Source: Microbacterium paludicola (GTDB lineage: Bacteria; Actinomycetota; Actinomycetes; Actinomycetales; Microbacteriaceae). Taken from it: 64,000 nucleotides of DNA. A model generated the notes under the pieces. The model had not been told where the DNA came from. It saw only the letters and a program-made list of their open reading frames with translations, and searched no databases. Each line of letters begins with the position of its first letter. Positions within the stretch are counted from its first letter, which is position 1. Below are positions 15,926 to 23,410 of this stretch, piece after piece. The translations under genes and the position numbers were made by a program. The stretch is from positions 79,932-143,931 of the forward strand of contig NZ_JADGLL010000004.1 of the NCBI RefSeq assembly GCF_015235415.1, in the 5' to 3' direction.

Positions 15926-17019
15926 GCGTGTGATTCCTGATTCTCGGGACACGCGAGCGGCGTCCAGCACGACCTGGGTGACCGAGCCGGTCCGCGCGTA
16001 GACCGACCACTGCCGATCGGCGCCCGTTCCGCGGTGGGCGATCGCGCGGAGAGCGTGCCGCACGGCCTCTTCGTCGCCATGCCGGCGAAGGGACGGACCG
16101 GCCCACGCGAGCATCCGGTCGACGACGGCCGAGGCGGGCCGCGCGGTTCCCGTGAGCGGGTCGACGAGCCGGTCGCGCATGCCGTGACGCGCCGCGGTCC
16201 AGGAGGCAAGCCGGATCGCCGCCGTCGACGCCGGCAGCGGAGCCACTCCCCCGCGCCAGTCATCCGCCGCCTGATCCACGAGCGCCCGGACCATGCAGGC
16301 GAGCGCCGCACCGTCCTCCGCCGTCAGGCAGACATCCGCGATCCGCACCTCCACGGTCTGGTGCGAGTGCGACAGGCGGGCGTCGAAGTACAGCATGCCG
16401 GTGTCGAGGATGGCACCGGTGGCGACCAGCTCCTGCTCGAACGCCCGGTACGCCGCGGCATCCGCGAAGACGTCGATGGGGCCGGCGGTCGGCCAGTGGT
16501 GCCACGCGACGAAGCGGAAGCTCGCGTAACCGGTGTCCTCACCGTCCCGGAACGGCGAGTTGGCCGACAGTGCCAGCAGCACCGGCAGCCAGGCGCGGAT
16601 CCGGTTCAGGATCGCCACTCGGGGTCGGCGATGCCGACGTGCACGTGGAAGCCGCATTCGAGCGTCGTGCGCGCCATGCCCGCGTAGCCCTCGGCGATGG
16701 CCTGGTAGCGGCGCCGCGTCGTCACGTGCGGACGGACGGGCATCGGGGAGCCCGCGATCGCGACGGCGTGCGCGCCGCGATCCTGCGCCAGGCCGTCGGC
16801 CGTGCGCCGCCCCGCACGCATAAAGCGCAGCAGCTCGCCGCGCTCGGTGCAGGGCGACGACACGACCTCGATCATCTCCTGCTGCATCTCGGCCTCGAGC
16901 GAGAAGCCCGCCCCGTCGCCGCGCCCGAAGCGATCGAGGATGTCCGGGGCGAGCGCCCGCGGGCTTCCCGTGACCCCGTCGACGAGGAGCAACTCCTCCT
17001 CCACCCCGAACGTCCGCAT
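15920..17019 (-). pseudogene. Carboxylate-amine ligase (YbdK/GCS2 family), frameshifted
   Basis: Two reading frames together give one full-length protein of about 366 residues of the glutamate-cysteine ligase 2 family (ATP-dependent gamma-glutamyl-type ligation). Frame one runs from ATG 17019: MRTFGVEEELLLVDGVTG, then LEAEMQQEMIEVVSSP, then GFHVHVGIADPE, and ends at TGA 16606. The match continues without a gap in another frame from about 16618: VAILNRIRAWLPVLLALSANSPF, then FRFVAWHHWPTAGP, to the stop at 15920. The join at about 16613-16622 lacks at least one base. No homopolymer or slippery site is there. It is either a real inactivating mutation or a sequence error. The second part would have no start of its own. 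Confidence 0.85.
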
Positions 17020-17092
17020 GCGTCAGTATGCGCACGCGGACGCCCCCGGCGGCAGGGACTTGACGCGGCTGCGCGGATCCGGTCCGGCTCGT

Positions 17093-17170
17093 TGGTGGGG
17101 CGGGTGGGACTCGAACCCACGCATCGTCGGGTTATGAGCCCGCTGCCTTGACCATCTTGGCCACCGCCCC
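17093..17170 (-). tRNA. tRNA-Met (anticodon CAT)
   Basis: On the minus strand the acceptor stem GGGGCGG pairs with CCGCCCC. The D arm includes GCCAAGATGGTCAAGGC, the anticodon loop is CTCATAA giving CAT, the T arm is GTGGG-TTCGAGT-CCCAC, the discriminator is A and CCA is encoded (17093-17095). A CAT anticodon can also belong to initiator tRNA or lysidine-modified tRNA-Ile. The fully paired first acceptor base pair argues against initiator; the Ile2 alternative cannot be excluded by eye. Confidence 0.9.
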
Positions 17171-17224
17171 GCGTACCTCGAGCCTACTGCCGCGCGGGTC
17201 ACGACCCGGCACGGGAGGAGCGCG

Positions 17225-18688
17225 TCAGGTGCCGCAGAACGTCCGGTACGCGCCGAAGTCCTGCGGCGCCGGCTCCGCATAGCGCTCGAAGCCGGCACGC
17301 TCGACGTACGGGGTGCTGACCGCGTCGAGCAGGCGCTCGAACGGACCGAGGTCGCCATCGGTCGCGGCGGTGAGCGCCTCCTCGACGAGGTGGTTCCGCG
17401 GGATGTAGACGGGGTTGACGGCGTCCATCGCCGACGCGTCGGGGCCGAGCCCGCGCCACCTCTCGATCCACGCGTCGATCGCGCCGAGATCGAGGAACAG
17501 CCGCCGCACCGGCTCGGGGCGGCCGCGCGCGGCCTCGCCCAGCGCGCGGAAGAACGAGGTGTGGTCGACGTGATCCGCCCGGAGCAGCGACAGCAGGTCG
17601 CCGATCAGGGACGTGGTCAGATCCTCGTCCGCTCCCGCGCCGAGGCCGAGCTTCGCGAGGAAGCCGGCGGTCCAGGCGGCGCTGTAGCGCGGGCCGAACG
17701 CATCCAGGGCCTGCTGAGCGAGCGCGAGTGCCTGCGAGCGGTCTTCGTCGAACACGGGCAGCAGCGTCTCGGCGAGGCGCGCGAGGCTCCACGCGGCGAT
17801 CGAGGGCTGGTTTCCGTAGGCGTAGCGGCCGTCGACGTCGATCGAGCTGTAGACCGCGCCGGGATCGAACGCCTCCATGAACGCGCACGGTCCGTAGTCG
17901 ATCGTCTCGCCCGAGATCGTCATGTTGTCGGTGTTCATAACGCCGTGGACGAAGCCGACCAGCATCCACTGCGCGACGAGGGCGGCCTGCGCGTCGCGCA
18001 CCGCCTCGAACAGGGCGAGCGGGGGGTTGTCCGCCTCGGCGAGTTCCGGATGGTGGCGGTCTATCGCGTGGCGGACGAGCCGCACGAGAAGATCCGGATC
18101 GCGCGTGGCCGCGGCGTACTGGAAGCTGCCCACGCGCAGGTGGCTGCTCGCGACGCGGACGAGCATCGCGCCCGGCAGGGCCGTCTCGCGATACACCGTC
18201 GCCCCGGTGGCGATGACCGCGAGCGACCGGGTGGACGGTATGCCGAGCGCGTGCATCGCCTCGCTGATCAGGTACTCGCGCAGCATCGGGCCGAGCGCGG
18301 CGAAGCCATCCCCCGCACGCGCGAACGGCGTGGGGCCCGAGCCCTTCAGGTGGATGTCGCGCCGGTCGCCGTGCGCGTCGGCGACGTCGCCGAGGAGGAG
18401 CGCCCGGCCGTCGCCGAGGCGCGGCGAGTAGCCGCCGAACTGGTGCCCCGCGTACGCCTGAGCCACCGGAACCGCGCCGTCTCCGAGGGCGGCGCCGCAT
18501 AGCAGCTTCACGCCCTCCGGCGTCCGCAGGAACGCCGGGTCGAAACCGAGCTCGCGCGCGAGGGGCTCGTTGAGCACAACGAGTCGCGCATCCGGGAACG
18601 GCTCTGCGCGCCAGGGCACCGCCATCTCAGGGACGTCGCGCGCGAAGCCGTTCGCGAACGTCACCGAACCCGTCACCGCCGTCCCCAT
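17225..18688 (-). CDS. selO: Protein adenylyltransferase SelO (YdiU/UPF0061 family)
   Basis: A pseudokinase-fold enzyme that transfers AMP from ATP to protein Ser/Thr/Tyr residues; homologues act on redox-related proteins. The 487-residue protein shows [19 protein letters not shown], the nucleotide-binding [32 protein letters not shown], and the catalytic/metal loop [21 protein letters not shown]. It ends FCGT with one Cys near the C-terminus; some homologues have a selenocysteine or Cys at that end. ATG 18688 follows TATCGT by 7 nt, so the transcript is probably leaderless. It is shorter at the C-terminus than some bacterial SelO proteins but complete in its motifs. Confidence 0.92.
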   Translation of the reverse strand: MGTAVTGSVTFANGFARDVPEMAVPWRAEPFPDARLVVLNEPLARELGFDPAFLRTPEGVKLLCGAALGDGAVPVAQAYAGHQFGGYSPRLGDGRALLLGDVADAHGDRRDIHLKGSGPTPFARAGDGFAALGPMLREYLISEAMHALGIPSTRSLAVIATGATVYRETALPGAMLVRVASSHLRVGSFQYAAATRDPDLLVRLVRHAIDRHHPELAEADNPPLALFEAVRDAQAALVAQWMLVGFVHGVMNTDNMTISGETIDYGPCAFMEAFDPGAVYSSIDVDGRYAYGNQPSIAAWSLARLAETLLPVFDEDRSQALALAQQALDAFGPRYSAAWTAGFLAKLGLGAGADEDLTTSLIGDLLSLLRADHVDHTSFFRALGEAARGRPEPVRRLFLDLGAIDAWIERWRGLGPDASAMDAVNPVYIPRNHLVEEALTAATDGDLGPFERLLDAVSTPYVERAGFERYAEPAPQDFGAYRTFCGT

Positions 18689-18742
18689 GCGATCGACGAT
18701 ACGCCGGTCCGGCCCGCCGCGGGCCGGGTCACGCGACCCGCG

Positions 18743-19885
18743 CTACCTCGTGGGGCCGGGTTCGTCCTCCGGCGGAAGCCGCCGGCTCAACAGGTCGTCG
18801 GGATCGCGCGCCGCGCGAAGCTGGTCGAGCGCCGACGCGCTGCCCGGGAGCGGCTCGTCGGTGTCGCGCGCGGCGCGATCCACCCCCGCGTCGCGGCCGC
18901 GGGCGATGGCCAGCTCCTGGCTCTCGCTCACCACCTGCGGGTGGTGCCGAGCGAGCAGGAAGACGCCGAGAGACGCGGCGGCCCCGGCGATGCCGAAGAC
19001 GATCAGGGCCCACAGCGGAGCCTTCGAGGCTTCGCCGAGCACGATCGCGCCGATGAGGACCGCGATGATCGGGTCGATCACGGTGAGGCCGGCGATGACG
19101 AGGTCCGGGGGTCCCGACGCGTATGCCGTCTGCACGAAGTAGCCGCCGGCAATCGCCGCGGCCACGAGCGCGATCAGGCAGATGATCGTGAGCCAGTCGA
19201 AGTCGCCCTGCTGGAACCTGCTGATGACGACCTTGGCGAGGGTCGCGACGAAGCCGTAGAGAACGCCGGCGGCAGTGATGTAGAACAGGGCGCCCATCCG
19301 GTGCCGCAGCATCAGCCAGGCAACGCCGAGCAGGATGATCACAACGAGCAGGATCGCGAGCACGACAAGCAGTTCGAACTGGCTGAGCGGGTGCTCGGTG
19401 GCGAACAGCGTCGCCACGATGACGAACAGGAAGATGCCGCCCACGCACAGCCCAATCGACGTCAGCGACTTCCTGGTCGGCACGTGTCCGGTGATCTGCG
19501 CGTTGAGCAGCGTCGTGATGACGAGCGAGACGGCGCCCAGCGGCTGCACGACGATGAGCGGCGCGACGGCGAGGGCACTGAGCTGACAGACGATGGCCAC
19601 GGTCAGCAGGACCGTCCCGATCACCCAGGACGGGCGCGTCAGCAGGCGCAGCAGGTGCGAGAGCCCGAGCCCCGTGTCGGCGTTCGCTCCGGAGATCCGC
19701 TCGACCTTGCGGACGCCCTGGCTCTGGTACTGCGCGCCGAGCGACATGAACACCGCGCCAGCGAGAGCGAGCGGGATGCCCAGGAGGAGGCCCGGGTTCT
19801 GGAACGCACCGAGCAGCTGATCACCGACCTCGTCCACGCCGATGACCCCGTTTCCGAGCGCCAGCTCAACGATCCCCCGATGCAC
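18743..19885 (-). CDS. DMT-superfamily (EamA/NIPA-like) membrane transporter
   Basis: A 380-residue membrane protein with about nine or ten hydrophobic helices, for example LLLGIPLALAGAVFMSLGAQ, VIGTVLLTVAIVCQLSALAV and PLWALIVFGIAGAAASLGVF. A hydrophilic acidic/basic tail of about 60 residues follows. The repeat pattern VVQPLGAVSLVITTLLNA and VIDPIIAVLIGAIVLGE is typical of DMT permeases; NIPA-type magnesium transporters are the nearest recognised relatives, but the substrate is not established. GTG 19885 is the most upstream start and overlaps a GGAGG too closely, so a start slightly downstream is possible. It is divergent from def with 41 nt between. Confidence 0.75.
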   Translation of the reverse strand: MHRGIVELALGNGVIGVDEVGDQLLGAFQNPGLLLGIPLALAGAVFMSLGAQYQSQGVRKVERISGANADTGLGLSHLLRLLTRPSWVIGTVLLTVAIVCQLSALAVAPLIVVQPLGAVSLVITTLLNAQITGHVPTRKSLTSIGLCVGGIFLFVIVATLFATEHPLSQFELLVVLAILLVVIILLGVAWLMLRHRMGALFYITAAGVLYGFVATLAKVVISRFQQGDFDWLTIICLIALVAAAIAGGYFVQTAYASGPPDLVIAGLTVIDPIIAVLIGAIVLGEASKAPLWALIVFGIAGAAASLGVFLLARHHPQVVSESQELAIARGRDAGVDRAARDTDEPLPGSASALDQLRAARDPDDLLSRRLPPEDEPGPTR

Positions 19886-19914
19886 CCTCCGAGGGTACCC
19901 GGCGGGGGCCCGAC

Positions 19915-19920
19915 TACGCT
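19915..19920 (+). promoter_or_regulatory. -10 element TACGCT of def (leaderless)
   Basis: TACGCT, then GGAGAC, then ATG 19927: 6-nt spacing as at the other leaderless starts. The whole divergent promoter region with the transporter gene is only 41 nt. Confidence 0.55.
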
Positions 19921-19926
19921 GGAGAC

Positions 19927-20493
19927 ATGGCCGTGCTCCCGATCCGAATCATGGGCGACCCCGTTCTCCACGCACCCGCCGCCGATGTCGACGAGATCAC
20001 GGACGAGATCCGCACACTGGTCGCGGACATGTTCGAGACGATGGACGCCGCCCCCGGCGTCGGCCTCGCCGCCCCGCAGGTGGGGGTTCCGCTGCGCATC
20101 TTCACGTACTCGTACGAGGACGACGAGGGTGAGCCGTGGCGCGGGGTCATCCTGAACCCTGAGCTCTGGATGACGCCGACCGTCCCCGGCGAGCCGGATG
20201 AGGACGAGGAGTCGGAGGGCTGCCTGTCCTTCCCGGGCGAGCGCTTCCCGCTGCGGCGCTCGGAGCGCGTCCTGGTGACCGGCCTCGACCTGGACGGCGC
20301 ACCGGTGCGCATCGACGTCGACGGGTGGCGCGCGCGCATCCTGCAGCACGAGTTCGATCACCTCGACGGTGTCCTCTACGTCGACCGGCTCGGCGGATCG
20401 GACGCGAAGCTCGTCCAGAAGATCGCCCGCAAGCGCGGCTGGGGACGTCCGGGCGCGAGCTGGATGCCCGGGATCGACGATCTCGAGGGCTGA
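19927..20493 (+). CDS. def: Peptide deformylase
   Basis: A metallohydrolase that removes the formyl group from nascent N-formyl-methionine chains. The 188-residue protein has all three signature motifs: PGVGLAAPQVG (about 43-53), EGCLSFPG with metal ligand Cys99, and QHEFDHLDG with His141, Glu142 and His145. An acidic insertion EPDEDEESEGC precedes the second motif, as in other actinobacterial deformylases. A TACGCT -10 hexamer ends 6 nt before ATG 19927, so the mRNA is probably leaderless. It is likely transcribed alone; the lipoprotein gene starts over 100 nt later with its own ribosome binding site. Confidence 0.95.
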   Translation: MAVLPIRIMGDPVLHAPAADVDEITDEIRTLVADMFETMDAAPGVGLAAPQVGVPLRIFTYSYEDDEGEPWRGVILNPELWMTPTVPGEPDEDEESEGCLSFPGERFPLRRSERVLVTGLDLDGAPVRIDVDGWRARILQHEFDHLDGVLYVDRLGGSDAKLVQKIARKRGWGRPGASWMPGIDDLEG

Positions 20494-20605
20494 CGCGCAT
20501 ACCGGTCAGCTCTGCCCGTCGCGGAGGCTCGCCCGTCGCCCCGCCGGGGATTACTGTGAGCGCTGAGGCGGTGCACCGCCTCGCATGATCGACAGGAGAG
20601 GCGCA

Positions 20606-21133
20606 ATGATCCGCATCCGCCCCGTCCGCGTGGCCGCCGCGATCGGCGCACTCGCCCTCGCCTCGACCCTCGGCGGGTGCGCCGTGATCGACCAGGTCTT
20701 CGGCGGCGGGCCCGACCGCGACGAGGAGACGGGTCAGGTCACGGAGGGTGGTGACGTCGACGTCTTCCAGCTGGAGGTGGGCGACTGCCTCAATCTCGAT
20801 GACAGCGGAGAGCTCTCCTCCGCCGCGGTGGTCCCCTGCGCGGAGCCGCACACCGAGGAGATCTTCCACGAGTTCTCGCTGCCGGACGGCGAGTGGCCCG
20901 GCAAGGAGGCGATCGACACGGCGGCCGATGAGGGCTGCTACGAGGCGTTCGCGGGCTTCGTCGGGAAGGCGTACGAGGACTCGGTGCTCGAGTATGTCTT
21001 CCTCGCGCCCTTGGAGGGCGGCTGGAACGACCCGAACGTGAAGGACCGCCTCGTGCAGTGCGTGATCTACGAGCCCGGCGACGGCGGCGCCGCCAAGCCG
21101 GTGGAGGGGTCGCTCAAGGGCGCCGCGCGCTGA
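20606..21133 (+). CDS. Septum formation-type lipoprotein
   Basis: A 175-residue exported lipoprotein. The signal peptide (about residues 1-24) ends in the lipobox LGGC with Cys25. The mature part has VGDCLNLDD, VVPCAEPHTEEIFHEF, a Cys in DEGCYEAF and another in RLVQCVIYEP. This matches the actinobacterial septum-formation (DUF) domain, named after a weakly characterised association with division, with four Cys that could form two disulfides. The function is uncertain. ATG 20606 is preferred over the upstream in-frame ATG 20585 because AGGAGAGG lies directly before it and the signal peptide starts correctly. Confidence 0.82.
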   Translation: MIRIRPVRVAAAIGALALASTLGGCAVIDQVFGGGPDRDEETGQVTEGGDVDVFQLEVGDCLNLDDSGELSSAAVVPCAEPHTEEIFHEFSLPDGEWPGKEAIDTAADEGCYEAFAGFVGKAYEDSVLEYVFLAPLEGGWNDPNVKDRLVQCVIYEPGDGGAAKPVEGSLKGAAR

Positions 21134-21149
21134 GCCGCGCTGGGAGTGC

Positions 21150-21860
21150 TCACTCCCCGCCGCGCGCGGGCCGCGGGAAGAACTCCTCGACGGGTCGGGT
21201 GCGGTCGGTGTCCCAGGGCACCGTCCACCCGGCCGCGTCGAAGAGGCGGTCGAGCACGATGGCGGTGAAGCCCCACACGATCGTGCCCCCGACGTCGAAG
21301 GCGGGCGCCTCGCGCTCGCGGCCGCGGAACGTCCAGACCGACATGAAGCGGCTGGCGGGGTCGAGCAGCTCGGCGACCGGCACGCGGAGCACGTCCACCG
21401 TCTCGGCGTGATCCACGGCCGCCACCTGCGAGGGCGTCCGCCACCAGGCGACGACCGGGGTGACGAGGTGGCTGCTGGCCGCGAGCGGCAGCTCGGGAAG
21501 CAGGCCGAGGATCTCGACGTCGCGGGGATCGACCCCGGTCTCCTCCTCGGCCTCGCGCAGCGCCGTGGCGACGGCATCCGCGTCGCCCGGCTCGCGGCGC
21601 CCACCCGGGAACGACACCTCGGACGGATGCGAGCGCAGGGTCGCGGCGCGCCTCTGCAGGAGGACGTCGAGCTCGCGCGCGACCGCCGCATCCGGCACGG
21701 CGGGGACGACCGAGTCGAGCACTCCGAAGAGCACGAGCACGGCGGCGTGCCGCGCGTCGGCCGGCCTTGCCAGCGGCGGCAGGGCCTGCACCCAGCGGAG
21801 CGATTCGACCGCGGAGAGCAGCTCCCGTCTCGCGTCGCCCGCCCGCTGCTCCTGCCGCAC
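21150..21860 (-). CDS. NUDIX hydrolase, CoA pyrophosphatase type
   Basis: A 236-residue hydrolase of nucleoside diphosphate derivatives. The extended motif specific to CoA pyrophosphatases, LQRRAATLRSHPSEVSFPGGR, is present up to the NUDIX box GGRREPGDADAVATALREAEEETGV, which has the metal-binding Glu residues. The likely substrate is CoA or acyl-CoA, cleaved to 3',5'-ADP and phosphopantetheine; this is family inference. GTG 21860 follows TAGCTT by 6 nt (leaderless type). It is convergent with the lipoprotein gene. Confidence 0.88.
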   Translation of the reverse strand: MRQEQRAGDARRELLSAVESLRWVQALPPLARPADARHAAVLVLFGVLDSVVPAVPDAAVARELDVLLQRRAATLRSHPSEVSFPGGRREPGDADAVATALREAEEETGVDPRDVEILGLLPELPLAASSHLVTPVVAWWRTPSQVAAVDHAETVDVLRVPVAELLDPASRFMSVWTFRGREREAPAFDVGGTIVWGFTAIVLDRLFDAAGWTVPWDTDRTRPVEEFFPRPARGGE

Positions 21861-22011
21861 GCTCCCAAGCTACTCCGGGCCCGATGACGTGGGATGCGCC
21901 GGCGCGTTATCGATTCGGCCCTCGCCTGGTCAAGCCGTGGCGCCCGGCGGGCGCGCGGATGAGCATGGACGAAAGCGCTCGAACCGGATGCGGGCGGAGA
22001 GCGGAGGCGGA

Positions 22012-23334
22012 GTGAGCGCAGAGACGACGGACGACACCCGGCTGCGGAGGGGCATCACCGGTCCCCTGCTGTTCGTGTTCATCCTGGGGGATGTCCTCGG
22101 CGCGGGGATCTACGCGCTCATGGGTGTCCTCGCGGGCGAGGTCGGCGGTCTGCTCTGGGCGCCGCTGCTCATCGCCCTCGCGCTCGCGCTGCTCACGGCC
22201 GGCTCGTATGCAGAACTCGTCACCAAGTATCCGAAGGCGGGCGGTGCGGCGGTCTTCGCGGAACGGGCGTTCCGAAACCCGCTGGTGTCGTTCCTGGTGG
22301 GCTTCAGCATGCTCGCGGCGGGCATCGTGAGCGCCGCGGGCCTCGCGCTCGCCTTCGCCGGCGACTACTTCCGCACCTTCCTCGACGTCCCCACGGTGCC
22401 CGTCGCGATCGTGTTCCTCGCCGTCGTCGCGGCGCTGAACGCCCGCGGCATCCGCGAGTCGATGTCGGCGAATCTCGTGATGACGGCCATCGAGCTCAGC
22501 GGGCTCGTGATCGTGGTGGTGGTCGTGGCGGTGTTCCTCGCGGGTGGTGGCGGCGACGTGTCTCGCGTGCTGCAGCCGCCGCCGGACACCGCGGTGCCAC
22601 TCGCGCTGCTCGGCGGCGTGATCATCGCGTACTACTCGTTCGTGGGATTCGAGACCTCCGCGAACGTCATCGAGGAGGTGCGCGATCCCCGCCGGTCCTA
22701 TCCGCGTGCGCTGTTCGGCTCGCTGCTGGTCGCGGGGGCGGTCTACGTCCTCGTGGGGCTCGCGAGCGCGATCGCCCTGCCAGCCGAGGAGCTGAGCGGG
22801 TCGACCGGCCCGCTTCTCGACGTCGTCGAGGCGACCGGGGTCGCCGTGCCGTCGTGGCTGTTCAGCCTCATCGCCCTCATCGCGGTCGCCAACGGCGCGC
22901 TGCTGACCATGATCATGGCGAGCCGGCTCGCGTACGGAATGGCCGACGGCGGCCTGCTGCCGTCCGTGTTCGGGCGCGTGCTGCCGAACCGCAGGACGCC
23001 GTGGGTGGCGATCATCGCGACCACCGCGGTGGCGATGGCCCTGACTCTGCTCGGCGATCTCGCCATGCTCGCCGAGACCGTGGTGCTGCTGCTCCTGTTC
23101 GTGTTCCTCAGCGCGAACGTGTCGGTGCTCGTGCTGCGGCGCGACCACGTCGAGCACGACCACTTCCGGGTCTGGACGATCGTCCCTGTCCTCGGCATCG
23201 CGTCGTGCATCCTGCTGCTCACCCAGCAGGACGGCGCCGTGTGGCTCTTCGGCGGAGCGCTTCTGGCGCTCGGAGCAGTGCTCTACGCGATCACGCGGAT
23301 GACCAGGCGACGGCGGGAAGAGCCGGCCGACTGA
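22012..23334 (+). CDS. APC-family amino-acid permease
   Basis: A 440-residue, 12-helix secondary transporter in the cytoplasmic membrane. The first helix GPLLFVFILGDVLGAGIYALMG has the unwound Gly motif that binds the substrate amino group. Further helices include GGVIIAYYSFVGFETSANVIEEVRDP, a well-conserved APC helix 6-7 segment (written here in part), and PRRSYPRALFGSLL. The substrate is not predictable. GTG 22012 is preferred because GGAGGCGG precedes it; ATG 21988 in the same frame is the alternative. It ends before a terminator shared with the convergent lyase gene. Confidence 0.85.
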   Translation: MSAETTDDTRLRRGITGPLLFVFILGDVLGAGIYALMGVLAGEVGGLLWAPLLIALALALLTAGSYAELVTKYPKAGGAAVFAERAFRNPLVSFLVGFSMLAAGIVSAAGLALAFAGDYFRTFLDVPTVPVAIVFLAVVAALNARGIRESMSANLVMTAIELSGLVIVVVVVAVFLAGGGGDVSRVLQPPPDTAVPLALLGGVIIAYYSFVGFETSANVIEEVRDPRRSYPRALFGSLLVAGAVYVLVGLASAIALPAEELSGSTGPLLDVVEATGVAVPSWLFSLIALIAVANGALLTMIMASRLAYGMADGGLLPSVFGRVLPNRRTPWVAIIATTAVAMALTLLGDLAMLAETVVLLLLFVFLSANVSVLVLRRDHVEHDHFRVWTIVPVLGIASCILLLTQQDGAVWLFGGALLALGAVLYAITRMTRRRREEPAD

Positions 23335-23363
23335 GGTCGACTCGCGGAGGCCCCCTCGCGCGT

Positions 23364-23393
23364 CGGGCTCCCCCGACGAGTCGAGGGAGCCCG
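23364..23393. terminator. Hairpin between convergent permease and lyase genes
   Basis: CGGGCTCCC (23364-23372) pairs with GGGAGCCCG (23385-23393); the loop region can form a smaller hairpin. It lies between the two stop codons and could act on both strands, although there is no long T-run. Confidence 0.65.
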
Positions 23394-23410
23394 ATCGGAC
23401 GTGCGGCGGC

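Noticed and set aside
16606..16625. Programmed ribosomal frameshift in the carboxylate-amine ligase
   Set aside because: No slippery heptamer, stimulatory structure or family precedent; mutation or sequence error is simpler.
17093..17170. Integration (att) site at a tRNA gene
   Set aside because: None of the three tRNA genes has a nearby integrase or a duplicated 3' end in the window.
17225..17260. Selenocysteine codon at the SelO C-terminus
   Set aside because: The codon before GT-stop is a normal Cys codon and the frame ends in a normal stop; no SECIS-like element was looked for beyond this.
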